A DNA stretch of 64,000 nucleotides, taken from CAZCTO01 sp964501725. Its GTDB lineage: Bacteria; Bacillota; Clostridia; Saccharofermentanales; Saccharofermentanaceae. The translations under genes and the position numbers were made by a program. Positions 41,205-49,069 of the stretch are shown here, in pieces. The DNA lies in NCBI GenBank assembly GCA_964501725.1, contig CAZCTO010000004.1, forward strand, positions 62,001 through 126,000, given 5' to 3'. Position 1 is the stretch's first letter, and each line of letters starts with the position of its first letter. The notes under the pieces are model-generated. The model did no database searches and was not told the DNA's origin. It worked only from the letters and a program-made list of their open reading frames with translations.

Positions 41205-42833
41205 ATGAGTATATCTTATAAAGGTCCTGTCGTACTGATTATTATGGACGGTGTCGGTCTGAATAGTTCAACTGAGGGCAACGCTGTTTTTCTTGCTAAT
41301 AAACCCACGTTGCAATCGTGCATGTCCAATTTCCCGATGCTGAAGCTCAAAGCGCATGGAAAAGCGGTCGGCCTTCCGACGGATGATGACATGGGCAATT
41401 CCGAAGTCGGTCATAACGCAATCGGTGCCGGACAGGTGTACAGTCAGGGCGCCAAGCTGGTTACCGAGTCAATTGCATCCAAGGCGATGTTTGACACTCC
41501 TATTTGGAAAGAACTGATTGGCGGAGCCCTATCCGGGGGAACGCTCCATTTCATCGGATTACTGTCCGACGGAAACGTTCATTCCCACATTGACCATCTT
41601 TTGGCTATGCTGGACCGGGCAAAAGAAGAAGGCGTGAAGCGCGTGCGCATACACCCCTTGCTCGACGGACGCGACGTCGGCGAAACCAGCGCGCTTATTT
41701 ATGTGGATCAGCTTGAAAGCAAATTGTCTTCTCTCTGCGATGATACGACCGATTATCGGATTGCTTCCGGCGGCGGACGCATGCGCGTCACTATGGATCG
41801 GTACGGTGCCAACTGGAAAATGGTCGAACTCGGGTGGCAGACCCATGTGCTCGGTCAGGGCAGGCAGTTTTCGAGCGCTCAAGAAGCCATCGAGACCTAC
41901 CGCGCGGAAATTCCCGGAATCCTTGATCAGGATCTTCCCGCTTTTGTCATCGGAGATCAGGGTAATGCGATCGGTACAATCGAGGACGGCGATAGTGTTG
42001 TCCTTTATAATTTCCGGGGAGACCGCGCACAGGAACTGACTTCAGCGTTTGAGAGCGACGAATCGTTTGATAAGTTTGACCGGATCCGCGTTCCCAAGGT
42101 GTGTTACGCGGGTATGCTCGAATACGACGGTGATCTCCATATTCCCAAGAAATATCTTGTATTTCCGCCGTTGATCCGCAATACGCTCGGCGAATTACTT
42201 GCAGACAAAAAAATCCCTCAGCTTGCCATTTCCGAGACGCAGAAGTTCGGACATGTCACTTACTTTTTCAACGGTAACCGTTCATCGAAGTTCAGCGACG
42301 AAACAGAGGAGTACATTGAAATTTTATCGGATGTCGTTCCTTTCGAGGAACGCCCCTGGATGAAATCAGCCGAGATTACCGATGTCCTTTCCAAAAAGAT
42401 ACTCGAAAACAAGTATCCGTTCATGCGCGTCAATTTTCCCAACGGAGATATGGTCGGCCATACGGGCGTGCTTGAATCAACCATCATCGGTGTCGAGTCC
42501 GTGGATATCGCACTGAAAAGACTGCTCCTGGCAATTGATAAAGTCGGCGGTATGGCAATCATCACCGCGGATCACGGAAATGCAGAAGAAATGTACGAGA
42601 CCTCCAAGAGCGGAGCCCCGGTCAAAGACAGCACCGGCCGTATTAAGTCTAAGACAAGCCACAGTCTCAATCCGGTTCCCTGTATCTTTTATGACAACAC
42701 GGAGAATAGAGATAAATACGATGTGGTTCCTTCGGATGAATTTGGTTTGTCCAATATCGCGGCTACCATCAGTACCCTTCTGGGAGTCCAACCGCTTGAA
42801 TGCTGGAATCCGTCGATGATCAGCCCGAAATAA
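41205..42833 (+). CDS. gpmI: 2,3-bisphosphoglycerate-independent phosphoglycerate mutase
   Basis: Cofactor-independent mutase interconverting 3- and 2-phosphoglycerate in glycolysis. It is a Mn-dependent alkaline-phosphatase-fold enzyme. Visible are IMDGVGLN (metal Asp), DDDMGNSEVGHNAIGAGQ (catalytic Ser), HPLLDGRDVGETSA, NFRGDRAQE and ITADHGNAEEM. Length 542 is slightly above the usual 510. AAAGGAG lies before the ATG. It is a monocistronic unit between the divergent PFOR gene and a strong terminator. Confidence 0.95.
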   Translation: MSISYKGPVVLIIMDGVGLNSSTEGNAVFLANKPTLQSCMSNFPMLKLKAHGKAVGLPTDDDMGNSEVGHNAIGAGQVYSQGAKLVTESIASKAMFDTPIWKELIGGALSGGTLHFIGLLSDGNVHSHIDHLLAMLDRAKEEGVKRVRIHPLLDGRDVGETSALIYVDQLESKLSSLCDDTTDYRIASGGGRMRVTMDRYGANWKMVELGWQTHVLGQGRQFSSAQEAIETYRAEIPGILDQDLPAFVIGDQGNAIGTIEDGDSVVLYNFRGDRAQELTSAFESDESFDKFDRIRVPKVCYAGMLEYDGDLHIPKKYLVFPPLIRNTLGELLADKKIPQLAISETQKFGHVTYFFNGNRSSKFSDETEEYIEILSDVVPFEERPWMKSAEITDVLSKKILENKYPFMRVNFPNGDMVGHTGVLESTIIGVESVDIALKRLLLAIDKVGGMAIITADHGNAEEMYETSKSGAPVKDSTGRIKSKTSHSLNPVPCIFYDNTENRDKYDVVPSDEFGLSNIAATISTLLGVQPLECWNPSMISPK

Positions 42834-42872
42834 TGGCTGTCTGACCGGATTCGGTGAATCTTGAAAGCAACA

Positions 42873-42908
42873 AAAACCCCCGATGGCGACTTCGCCATCG
42901 GGGGTTTT
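42873..42908. terminator. Strong bidirectional terminator gpmI / vanW-like
   Basis: A perfect 17-bp stem (AAAACCCCCGATGGCGA, 42873-42889, with 42892-42908) separated by two bases. It starts with A-run and ends with T-run, so it works for both convergent genes. Confidence 0.9.
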
Positions 42909-42927
42909 AATGTCTTTATATGATGAC

Positions 42928-44625
42928 TTATGGGTCTGTCTCGGAGGGAGTAGTATCTGCGGAAGTTGTTTCTTCGGGAGTAGTGGTAGGCACAGGAGTA
43001 ACTGTCGGTATCGGCGTAATCACGGCTCCGGTTAAAGGATCCATCGTGCTGTGGCTTCCGTCCGGATTGAGCACACCTACCAGAACCTGCTCGGTAATCA
43101 TACGGTAGAAGCTAGAAAAGGTCTTCACTCGCTTAACTTCGACGCCATCCTTATAAAAGACCTGATATGCTACTGCATTGATTTGATTGTGCGAATCACG
43201 GGCTGATTTTGTTTTTCCGACTGCTAAAGTCGGATCAGCGACATATTCTTTGGTTGTCGGTGCCTTGCTGGAGGTGATTACACCGACAAACTCAATGTTC
43301 ATTCCATCCGGGATCGGACGGCCGTAGATCTCAATTGTGCACCAACCACCGCCGCCGCTTGTCTTGTCTGCATAGACTGCGTGAATTGCCACCGGATAAT
43401 CCGTGTTATTTGTAAACTGGAAGTTAGCGCCGCCCCATGTCACGGTTGCGTCCGTTCCGGTATCCACATATCCACTGGGCCATGAATGCGGGTGACGTTC
43501 GTCAACTTGAAGATCCGCTTTCATTACACTGTGAAAAAGCGTTCCGGAAACCTGACATATTCCGCCGCCTAACTCGTCACGAAGAACACCGTCATAGATT
43601 CCGCCGGCTTCTTTGTATCCCTTCTCTGCGGTTCTCTTGCCGACAAAATCATTGTAATTAAAAGATTCGCCGGGTTGCAGAACCAGACCATTAATGGTCT
43701 CACAGACCAGGCGGATATTGGTGTTGCGGTTCTTATCCGCCTTGGTACTCGTCTTCGTCGATGAAATAAGTACGAGATTGGCCTCCAGGTCTGCCTTTGT
43801 AATCGAAGGCTCAACCTTGGTCACATTGACAGGAATTGTCTTCACGTACTCACCGTTGTCCAAAGCTTCTTTCACATCAAGAATCGCACTGGTCGTATTC
43901 AAATTAACTCCGGTCACGGCATCTTGAACCACAAAAGAAACCGTCTCAACATCAAAAGACGCTATCGTCGCATCGGATGCCGGAATGTTCAGGGGATCAA
44001 GCACATCGTGGACGAGTTCGCTGACCTTATCCGTACTCACAGTAAAAATAGTAGTGTAATCCTTGGGGGTCGTTTTAATGAGTTGAATTTGTTGATACCG
44101 GTCAGCAATAATATCTGCTTCCGTCGCCCCGACACCCGATCTTCCGTAATTGTAAGCTTCCTGAATCACATCAGGCAGGTTTGACTCAAGCTTAACATCG
44201 CTCATGTCCAACGGATAGATCTTCCCGTCGACCGAAAGCGAAATGTTCAGTTCAGTATTATTTAATTTCGGATCATCTTCGAACATGGTCGTGACTTGAG
44301 CGAGCGTCTTGCCGGATACGTCCTGACCGTTGATCTTTATGCCGGGATAAAAGGTCGTGACATCAAGTTCCTTTTTCATATCTTCGATGGTCAGCTTGGA
44401 AACCTTGCCGTCAGGCAATTTAACCTCGTACTTATGCTCTCGGGTCGCGAAAAAATACGTCGTTGCTCCGATGGCCAGAAGTGCGACAATCGCGACAGTT
44501 GTGATCAGAATTGCTTTCACCGGGCTCTTCTTGGGCGGTGATCTTCTCTTCACATGTGTCTGCGCATTACTTCTCATTGCTGACTGTGTATTACTTCTCA
44601 TTGCTGTCTGTGTTTTTTTCTTCAT
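42928..44625 (-). CDS. VanW-family exported protein
   Basis: A 565-residue cell-surface protein. A basic tail is followed by a membrane helix (about residues 38-60), putative peptidoglycan-binding regions (about 85-290) and the VanW domain with GESFNYNDFVGKRTAEKGY, GGGICQVSGTLFH and RHPHSWPSGYVD. A Thr/Pro-rich tail ends the protein. The first 24 residues contain an imperfect duplication (TQTAMRSN, TQSAMRSN), encoded by a 24-bp direct repeat. AGGGTG lies 12 bases before the ATG. VanW proteins accompany vancomycin-resistance loci but most, like this one, are chromosomal wall proteins of unknown activity; no van genes are nearby. Confidence 0.88.
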   Translation of the reverse strand: MKKKTQTAMRSNTQSAMRSNAQTHVKRRSPPKKSPVKAILITTVAIVALLAIGATTYFFATREHKYEVKLPDGKVSKLTIEDMKKELDVTTFYPGIKINGQDVSGKTLAQVTTMFEDDPKLNNTELNISLSVDGKIYPLDMSDVKLESNLPDVIQEAYNYGRSGVGATEADIIADRYQQIQLIKTTPKDYTTIFTVSTDKVSELVHDVLDPLNIPASDATIASFDVETVSFVVQDAVTGVNLNTTSAILDVKEALDNGEYVKTIPVNVTKVEPSITKADLEANLVLISSTKTSTKADKNRNTNIRLVCETINGLVLQPGESFNYNDFVGKRTAEKGYKEAGGIYDGVLRDELGGGICQVSGTLFHSVMKADLQVDERHPHSWPSGYVDTGTDATVTWGGANFQFTNNTDYPVAIHAVYADKTSGGGGWCTIEIYGRPIPDGMNIEFVGVITSSKAPTTKEYVADPTLAVGKTKSARDSHNQINAVAYQVFYKDGVEVKRVKTFSSFYRMITEQVLVGVLNPDGSHSTMDPLTGAVITPIPTVTPVPTTTPEETTSADTTPSETDP

Positions 44626-44903
44626 AGTCTTGATTTCACCCTATTCCGCAGCCTCTTTATAACGAAGCCAACATTATGTAGCAAAGCAAATTAGCGTCAC
44701 CTAAGAAGTTACTATACAAAGGTCTATCTTTCAAGTAGGATCGTCCCTTTTTTAACATATAATATACATTATTTGTTCTAAATGCCATAAAAATTTTAGC
44801 TTGAGACAGGTCGTTTTTCTGTATACTTTTAACATTTGAGGAGTATAATTGGAAATACTAAGACAACTGGGAGCGACATGCATGCACAAAGGACGGTTAA
44901 TAA

Positions 44904-45554
44904 ATGGTCACAAAACTTCATAGACACATGGGCGCACTGATTAGAGACAATGTAATCGCATCTCTTCCAAAGAACAAATCCATTCGACTCTCTCCTTTTT
45001 GGTACGGCATCGGGAACATGCTTCCCGACATCAGCTGGCTTCCCTTAACGCATCCGCATTTTGCGGTTCACTCAAAACCTTTCATGAGCGAAATGCTCAA
45101 CACATCCATCCGGAAACGGAAAAAGCAAAACGTTGATTCCATTATGATTTCACCCTTGTTCTCTCTTCGTCTCGGAATTGTCTGCCATTACCTCTGTGAT
45201 TTCTTCTGCGTCGCACATCAGGGTCAAGGGATTAACGGCGCCAGACATCACTTGGATTATGAGCATGAAATGCGAGATTTTTTCTACGAGAACAGATCTG
45301 CGATTGAATCGCTTTGCCGCATGGTTCCCAATGAGGTCTCTTTTTCATGCAAGTCGGCTACGACAGACCTTCTCCTTGAAGAATTTCATCGTTGGCACGA
45401 CAATTATTCCGTCGTACAGTCCGACTTCATCCGTGACTTTTTGGAGTGCGGTAATTCAGCCGGCGATCGTATCGATGCTTTCCTGACTGATATTCGCACA
45501 GCGATCGGCTGTTGTTCAAGCCTGATGTATGCGTTTGCCGTGCAGACAGCGTAG
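44904..45554 (+). CDS. Zinc-dependent phospholipase C-like protein
   Basis: A 216-residue cytoplasmic-looking protein (no signal peptide) of the zinc-dependent phospholipase C-like family. GNMLPDISWLPL and HPHFAVHS near the start, RLGIVCHYLCDFFCVAHQ in the middle and HLDYEHEMRDF supply the His and Asp residues that bind metal in relatives. Its lack of an export signal separates it from secreted toxins, and a lipase function is not shown. The start at 44904 has GGACGG seven bases upstream. It is monocistronic, with a terminator following. Confidence 0.75.
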   Translation: MVTKLHRHMGALIRDNVIASLPKNKSIRLSPFWYGIGNMLPDISWLPLTHPHFAVHSKPFMSEMLNTSIRKRKKQNVDSIMISPLFSLRLGIVCHYLCDFFCVAHQGQGINGARHHLDYEHEMRDFFYENRSAIESLCRMVPNEVSFSCKSATTDLLLEEFHRWHDNYSVVQSDFIRDFLECGNSAGDRIDAFLTDIRTAIGCCSSLMYAFAVQTA

Positions 45555-45574
45555 TCCATTTTTCTGAAGTAAGC

Positions 45575-45606
45575 AAAAGAAGCCCGTTCGCTCGGGCTTC
45601 TTTTTT
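45575..45606. terminator. Bidirectional terminator
   Basis: A 12-bp stem (AAAAGAAGCCCG with CGGGCTTCTTTT), 6-base loop, T-run on the + side and T-run on the minus reading. It serves the PLC-like gene and the convergent methyltransferase. Confidence 0.85.
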
Positions 45607-45611
45607 ATTTG

Positions 45612-46232
45612 TTACTTCTTCTTTGCATATGTTTGAGTTCTTTTTTCGGAAATAAAAAGAAAATAGCCGTCTTTTTCAAGAATACGGACACCCCCGAAAA
45701 TCGCTATAAGTTTATTCTTATACCAATCTTTCCGCTTTGTGACCATAATCATTTTTCCGCCGACCGCCAGACGGTTGAAGCCTTTTTCAATGAAAGATTT
45801 CGCGACCGAAAAATCCGCATGATACGGCGGATTGGAAAGAATCATCGAAAAGCCTGTCTCCTCAACTGCCGCAAAACTGTTACCGAGCACTACCGTCGCA
45901 CCTTTGATTCCGTTACGTTCCATATTTTTGCGCGCGAGTTCGACAGCACAGGGGTCAATATCCGTCATGAAGACACTTTCGGCAGGCACCGTCATCGTTG
46001 CGACCAAGCCGACCAACCCGTAACCGCAGCCCAGATCAAGCACCTTATCCGCAGGGGTGAAGTCAACGTTTTGGAGCATAAACAATGTGCCCGGATCCGG
46101 ATATCGCGGAGAAAACAGCGTACTGCTTGTCTCGAAAAGCAACTCCTTGTCTTTCCAGATCATCCGGATCAAATGAGCGGTGTCCGTTATGTCGCAACCG
46201 GGGGCGCATGACTCAGAGTCTTGCTTCAACAT
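45612..46232 (-). CDS. Class I SAM-dependent methyltransferase (RsmC-like)
   Basis: A 206-residue methyltransferase. VLDLGCGYGLVGL (about residue 60, SAM-binding motif I), MTDIDPCAVELARKN and ILSNPPYHADF (NPPY motif typical of N-methyltransferases acting on nucleobases) are seen. The pattern fits the RsmC/MTS group that methylates guanine in 16S rRNA. It overlaps the end of the phosphoglucomutase gene by 20 bases and probably depends on it for translation, as no clear ribosome-binding site is seen. Confidence 0.82.
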   Translation of the reverse strand: MLKQDSESCAPGCDITDTAHLIRMIWKDKELLFETSSTLFSPRYPDPGTLFMLQNVDFTPADKVLDLGCGYGLVGLVATMTVPAESVFMTDIDPCAVELARKNMERNGIKGATVVLGNSFAAVEETGFSMILSNPPYHADFSVAKSFIEKGFNRLAVGGKMIMVTKRKDWYKNKLIAIFGGVRILEKDGYFLFISEKRTQTYAKKK

Positions 46233-47997
46233 ACCCGGCCACTTTACTTTTAATCGCGGAAAGAGCCGCTAACACCGATTCTTTCTCTTTTCCGTACACT
46301 CCGAAATATACCTTCAGTTTTGGCTCCGTTCCGGACGGGCGAACGCACGCCCAATCCAAGCCCTTTTCTCCGCCGAGTTCGTACAAAATGACATCCGATT
46401 CCGGCAACAGGATCTCTGATACCCGGATATGATCGCCCGAAAAATCGTACTTCTTGCTTTTCTTGTAGTCACGGACCGCACGGACCTTAAGTCCGCCCAA
46501 TATACCGGATGTTGTTTGCATGGCAGATGATTCAATTTCACTCCGGAGAGACTGCATCGCGCGACCGATACGCTCCACACCCTCTTTACCTTCAAGCGTG
46601 AAAGAAATGGTTTCTTCATGACCATACCCGAAACGCCTGTACAGTTCTTCAATGCGATCCAGCAGCGTCTGTCCTTTTTCTTCGGACTGAGCAGCCATTC
46701 CGGAAATCAGCATTGCGGATACGATTGCGTCCTTATCCCTGACATGCAATCCCGCAAGAAAGCCATAGCTCTCCTCGAACCCGAATTGAAAATGCTTTTC
46801 ACCCTCTTCATCATCGATTTTGATTCTTTCTCCGATGAACTTGAAGCCGGTAAGCGTTTCCTGAAGTTCCACGCCGTAATGGTCGCAGATGACACCCGCA
46901 AGCCGGCTCGACACAATGGTTGTTATCGCAAAAGATTGATCCGGGAGCGTATTTGTACTTTTTTTGTATCCGAGAATATAGTCCAAAAGCAGAAGTCCGA
47001 TTTGATTCCCGGAAAGGCACTTGAATTCTGAAGTTCCGCCGGACCGGTCTAAAACCGCAACCCCGAGCCGGTCGCTGTCCGGATCCGTTCCGATTACAAT
47101 TCCCGCCCCTGTCTTCTTAGCGAGTTCTATTCCCATGGCCATCGCGGCCGGATCTTCGGGATTCGGTACTTTTACGGTCGGAAAGTCACCGTTCGGTAAT
47201 TCCTGTTCGGGAACTACCTGCACATTAGTAAAACCAACCCGATCCAGAATTCTTCTTACCGGGAGATTCCCCGAGCCATGAAGAGGGGTATACACAATCG
47301 ACATGTCCTTGTTCCTAAGGATTGATTGCCGGTCGATGACAAGCTCCATCAGCATCTCCGTATATGCCTCGTCGAGCTCTTTTCCAATCATTTTAACAAA
47401 GCCCTCCGCAATTGCCTGCTCAACAGAGAGAGGCGTAATTGTGCGTATGTCCTCAATTTTTTCGGTGAAATCGAGTATTACCGTGGCTGCCTCCGGTGTT
47501 AACTGACCTCCGTCCTCACCATAGGCTTTGTAACCGTTGTATTTTGGAGGATTATGGCTAGCCGTAATCATTATTCCCGCAAATGCCTTATACCGGCGGA
47601 CTGCAAAAGAAAGTACCGGGACAGGTCTGAGCGTATCCGAAAGATAGACATGCACTCCTTCAGCGGCAAGAGCTCCGGCTGCGATTTGTGCAAACTCCGG
47701 CGAAAAATTTCGCGCATCGTATGAAATAACCACGCCACGTTCTGTCGCTTCCTTGCCCATGCTTTTTATATATCTTGCCAGTCCGGTGGTTACTTTGCTC
47801 ACCGTGTAAACGTTCATTCGGTTTGTCCCGGCACCGATGATGCCGCGCAACCCGCCCGTTCCGAATTCCAACTCCCTGTAAAAACGCTCTTCGATCTCTT
47901 TCGGGTCATCCTTAATCCGGGCCAGCTCCTCACGCGTCCGCTCATCAAAATAAGGATCTTCGCTCCAAAGTTTGTAGAGTTCCATGCATTTCTCCAT
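46213..47997 (-). CDS. pgcA: Phosphoglucomutase/phosphomannomutase (alpha-D-phosphohexomutase)
   Basis: Interconverts hexose 1- and 6-phosphates, linking glycolysis to sugar nucleotide and wall-polymer synthesis. The catalytic serine loop TASHNPPKYNGYKAYG (about residues 140-155), metal loop GTDPDSDRLGVAV, sugar-binding GFEESYGF and phosphate-binding RPSGTEPKLKVYF are all present. Length 594 matches the long Bacillota PgcA type, with an N-terminal extension. GAGG is eight bases before the ATG. Third gene of a minus-strand run that begins with the third YfhO gene, so it might supply sugar phosphates for the same surface glycan. Confidence 0.93.
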   Translation of the reverse strand: MEKCMELYKLWSEDPYFDERTREELARIKDDPKEIEERFYRELEFGTGGLRGIIGAGTNRMNVYTVSKVTTGLARYIKSMGKEATERGVVISYDARNFSPEFAQIAAGALAAEGVHVYLSDTLRPVPVLSFAVRRYKAFAGIMITASHNPPKYNGYKAYGEDGGQLTPEAATVILDFTEKIEDIRTITPLSVEQAIAEGFVKMIGKELDEAYTEMLMELVIDRQSILRNKDMSIVYTPLHGSGNLPVRRILDRVGFTNVQVVPEQELPNGDFPTVKVPNPEDPAAMAMGIELAKKTGAGIVIGTDPDSDRLGVAVLDRSGGTSEFKCLSGNQIGLLLLDYILGYKKSTNTLPDQSFAITTIVSSRLAGVICDHYGVELQETLTGFKFIGERIKIDDEEGEKHFQFGFEESYGFLAGLHVRDKDAIVSAMLISGMAAQSEEKGQTLLDRIEELYRRFGYGHEETISFTLEGKEGVERIGRAMQSLRSEIESSAMQTTSGILGGLKVRAVRDYKKSKKYDFSGDHIRVSEILLPESDVILYELGGEKGLDWACVRPSGTEPKLKVYFGVYGKEKESVLAALSAIKSKVAGYVEARL

Positions 47998-48076
47998 TTT
48001 TTCATCCTCGTTTCTTGATATTGCCGCTGCATTAATGATCTGATCTTATAAATATCACGCCTCATATGTCCGATGT

Positions 48077-49069
48077 TCAGGAATACCCCAGTATACCTCT
48101 TACGCTAACTTCGCCGGCAGTCAGTATTGCCTTATTGCCGTCTCCGTATATCACTTCCAGTTCGCCACGGTCAGTCACATTGACGGCCCTTCCCCTGATT
48201 TCGGTTGCACCCTCCGCGCGGATCTCACGGCCAAGGGTGACGCAATTTTTTCGGTACTCCTCAATAAATCCGCTTGGATTTCGTATAAATTCAGGATATT
48301 GCCGGTTTATATTTTTCAAGACTTCAACCAGTGTCAGGGCGACGGACGGCCTTACTGCGCCTTCGAGCAGTACAGATGTTGCTCTTTCGGATATTGAATC
48401 GGGAAAAGCCTTCTGCAAAATGTTTATCCCGCAACCGACTACCGCAAAGGCAAGCTTATTGTCTTCAAAAACCGTCTCCGATAATATACCGCATATCTTC
48501 TTTCCGGTCACCAGGGAAACAACATCGTTGGGCCATTTAATACCCACATGTAAAGAATAAAGCCCTTGAAGTGCTTTACATATACAAAGCCCGAAAAAAA
48601 GCGACAGCAACCCCGTTCTCTCAGGTGATATTTCCGGCCGAAGCAGTACGGAAAACCAGAGGCCTTCGCCTGCGGCCGATTCCCAGGTTCTGCCCATGCG
48701 CCCTTTGCCATGTGTTTGAGAAAGCGCGACGACCACCTCGTTCTCCGGAGCACCCGACATTCCCGATTCTCTGACAGTCAGGTTCGTTGAAGATACCACG
48801 CTATGAACGCGTATCGCAAATTGACCCTGAAGTCCGGATTCACTCAGGCCGTCCTCAATTTCTTTTCCCAGTAACGCGGCTCGCGGAATCAATCGATAAC
48901 CGCGGTTTGTGACTGCTTCAATCGGATATCCCTCACGACGAAGGATATTTATCTTTTTCCAAATTGCGGCTCGTGAGCAACCGAATCGTTCGGCAAGTTG
49001 TTCTCCGTTTTGGAAAACATCTCCGCCTTGCGAAAGAGCATCGATAATTTCACTCCTCCAAGTGCTCAC
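48077..49069 (-). CDS. birA: Bifunctional biotin ligase / biotin operon repressor
   Basis: Attaches biotin to carboxylases and, with its N-terminal winged helix, can repress biotin genes. The helix-turn-helix (about residues 20-45, GEQLAERFGCSRAAIWKKI) is followed by the ligase core: SQTHGKGRMGRTW (adenylate loop), GIKWPNDVV, and a C-terminal SH3-like domain. Length 330 is typical of the two-function form. It starts with GTG, overlapping the stop of the YfhO gene (GTGA). No biotin operator was recognised in the window. Confidence 0.93.
   Translation of the reverse strand: MSTWRSEIIDALSQGGDVFQNGEQLAERFGCSRAAIWKKINILRREGYPIEAVTNRGYRLIPRAALLGKEIEDGLSESGLQGQFAIRVHSVVSSTNLTVRESGMSGAPENEVVVALSQTHGKGRMGRTWESAAGEGLWFSVLLRPEISPERTGLLSLFFGLCICKALQGLYSLHVGIKWPNDVVSLVTGKKICGILSETVFEDNKLAFAVVGCGINILQKAFPDSISERATSVLLEGAVRPSVALTLVEVLKNINRQYPEFIRNPSGFIEEYRKNCVTLGREIRAEGATEIRGRAVNVTDRGELEVIYGDGNKAILTAGEVSVRGILGYS

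Noticed and set aside
42928..44625. Vancomycin-resistance locus suggested by VanW
   Set aside because: No VanR/S/H/A/X-type genes nearby; lone VanW-family wall proteins are common in Clostridia.
48066..48560. 164-residue plus-strand frame over birA
   Set aside because: Antisense shadow of the biotin ligase domain; Ser/Thr-rich low-complexity translation typical of such shadows.
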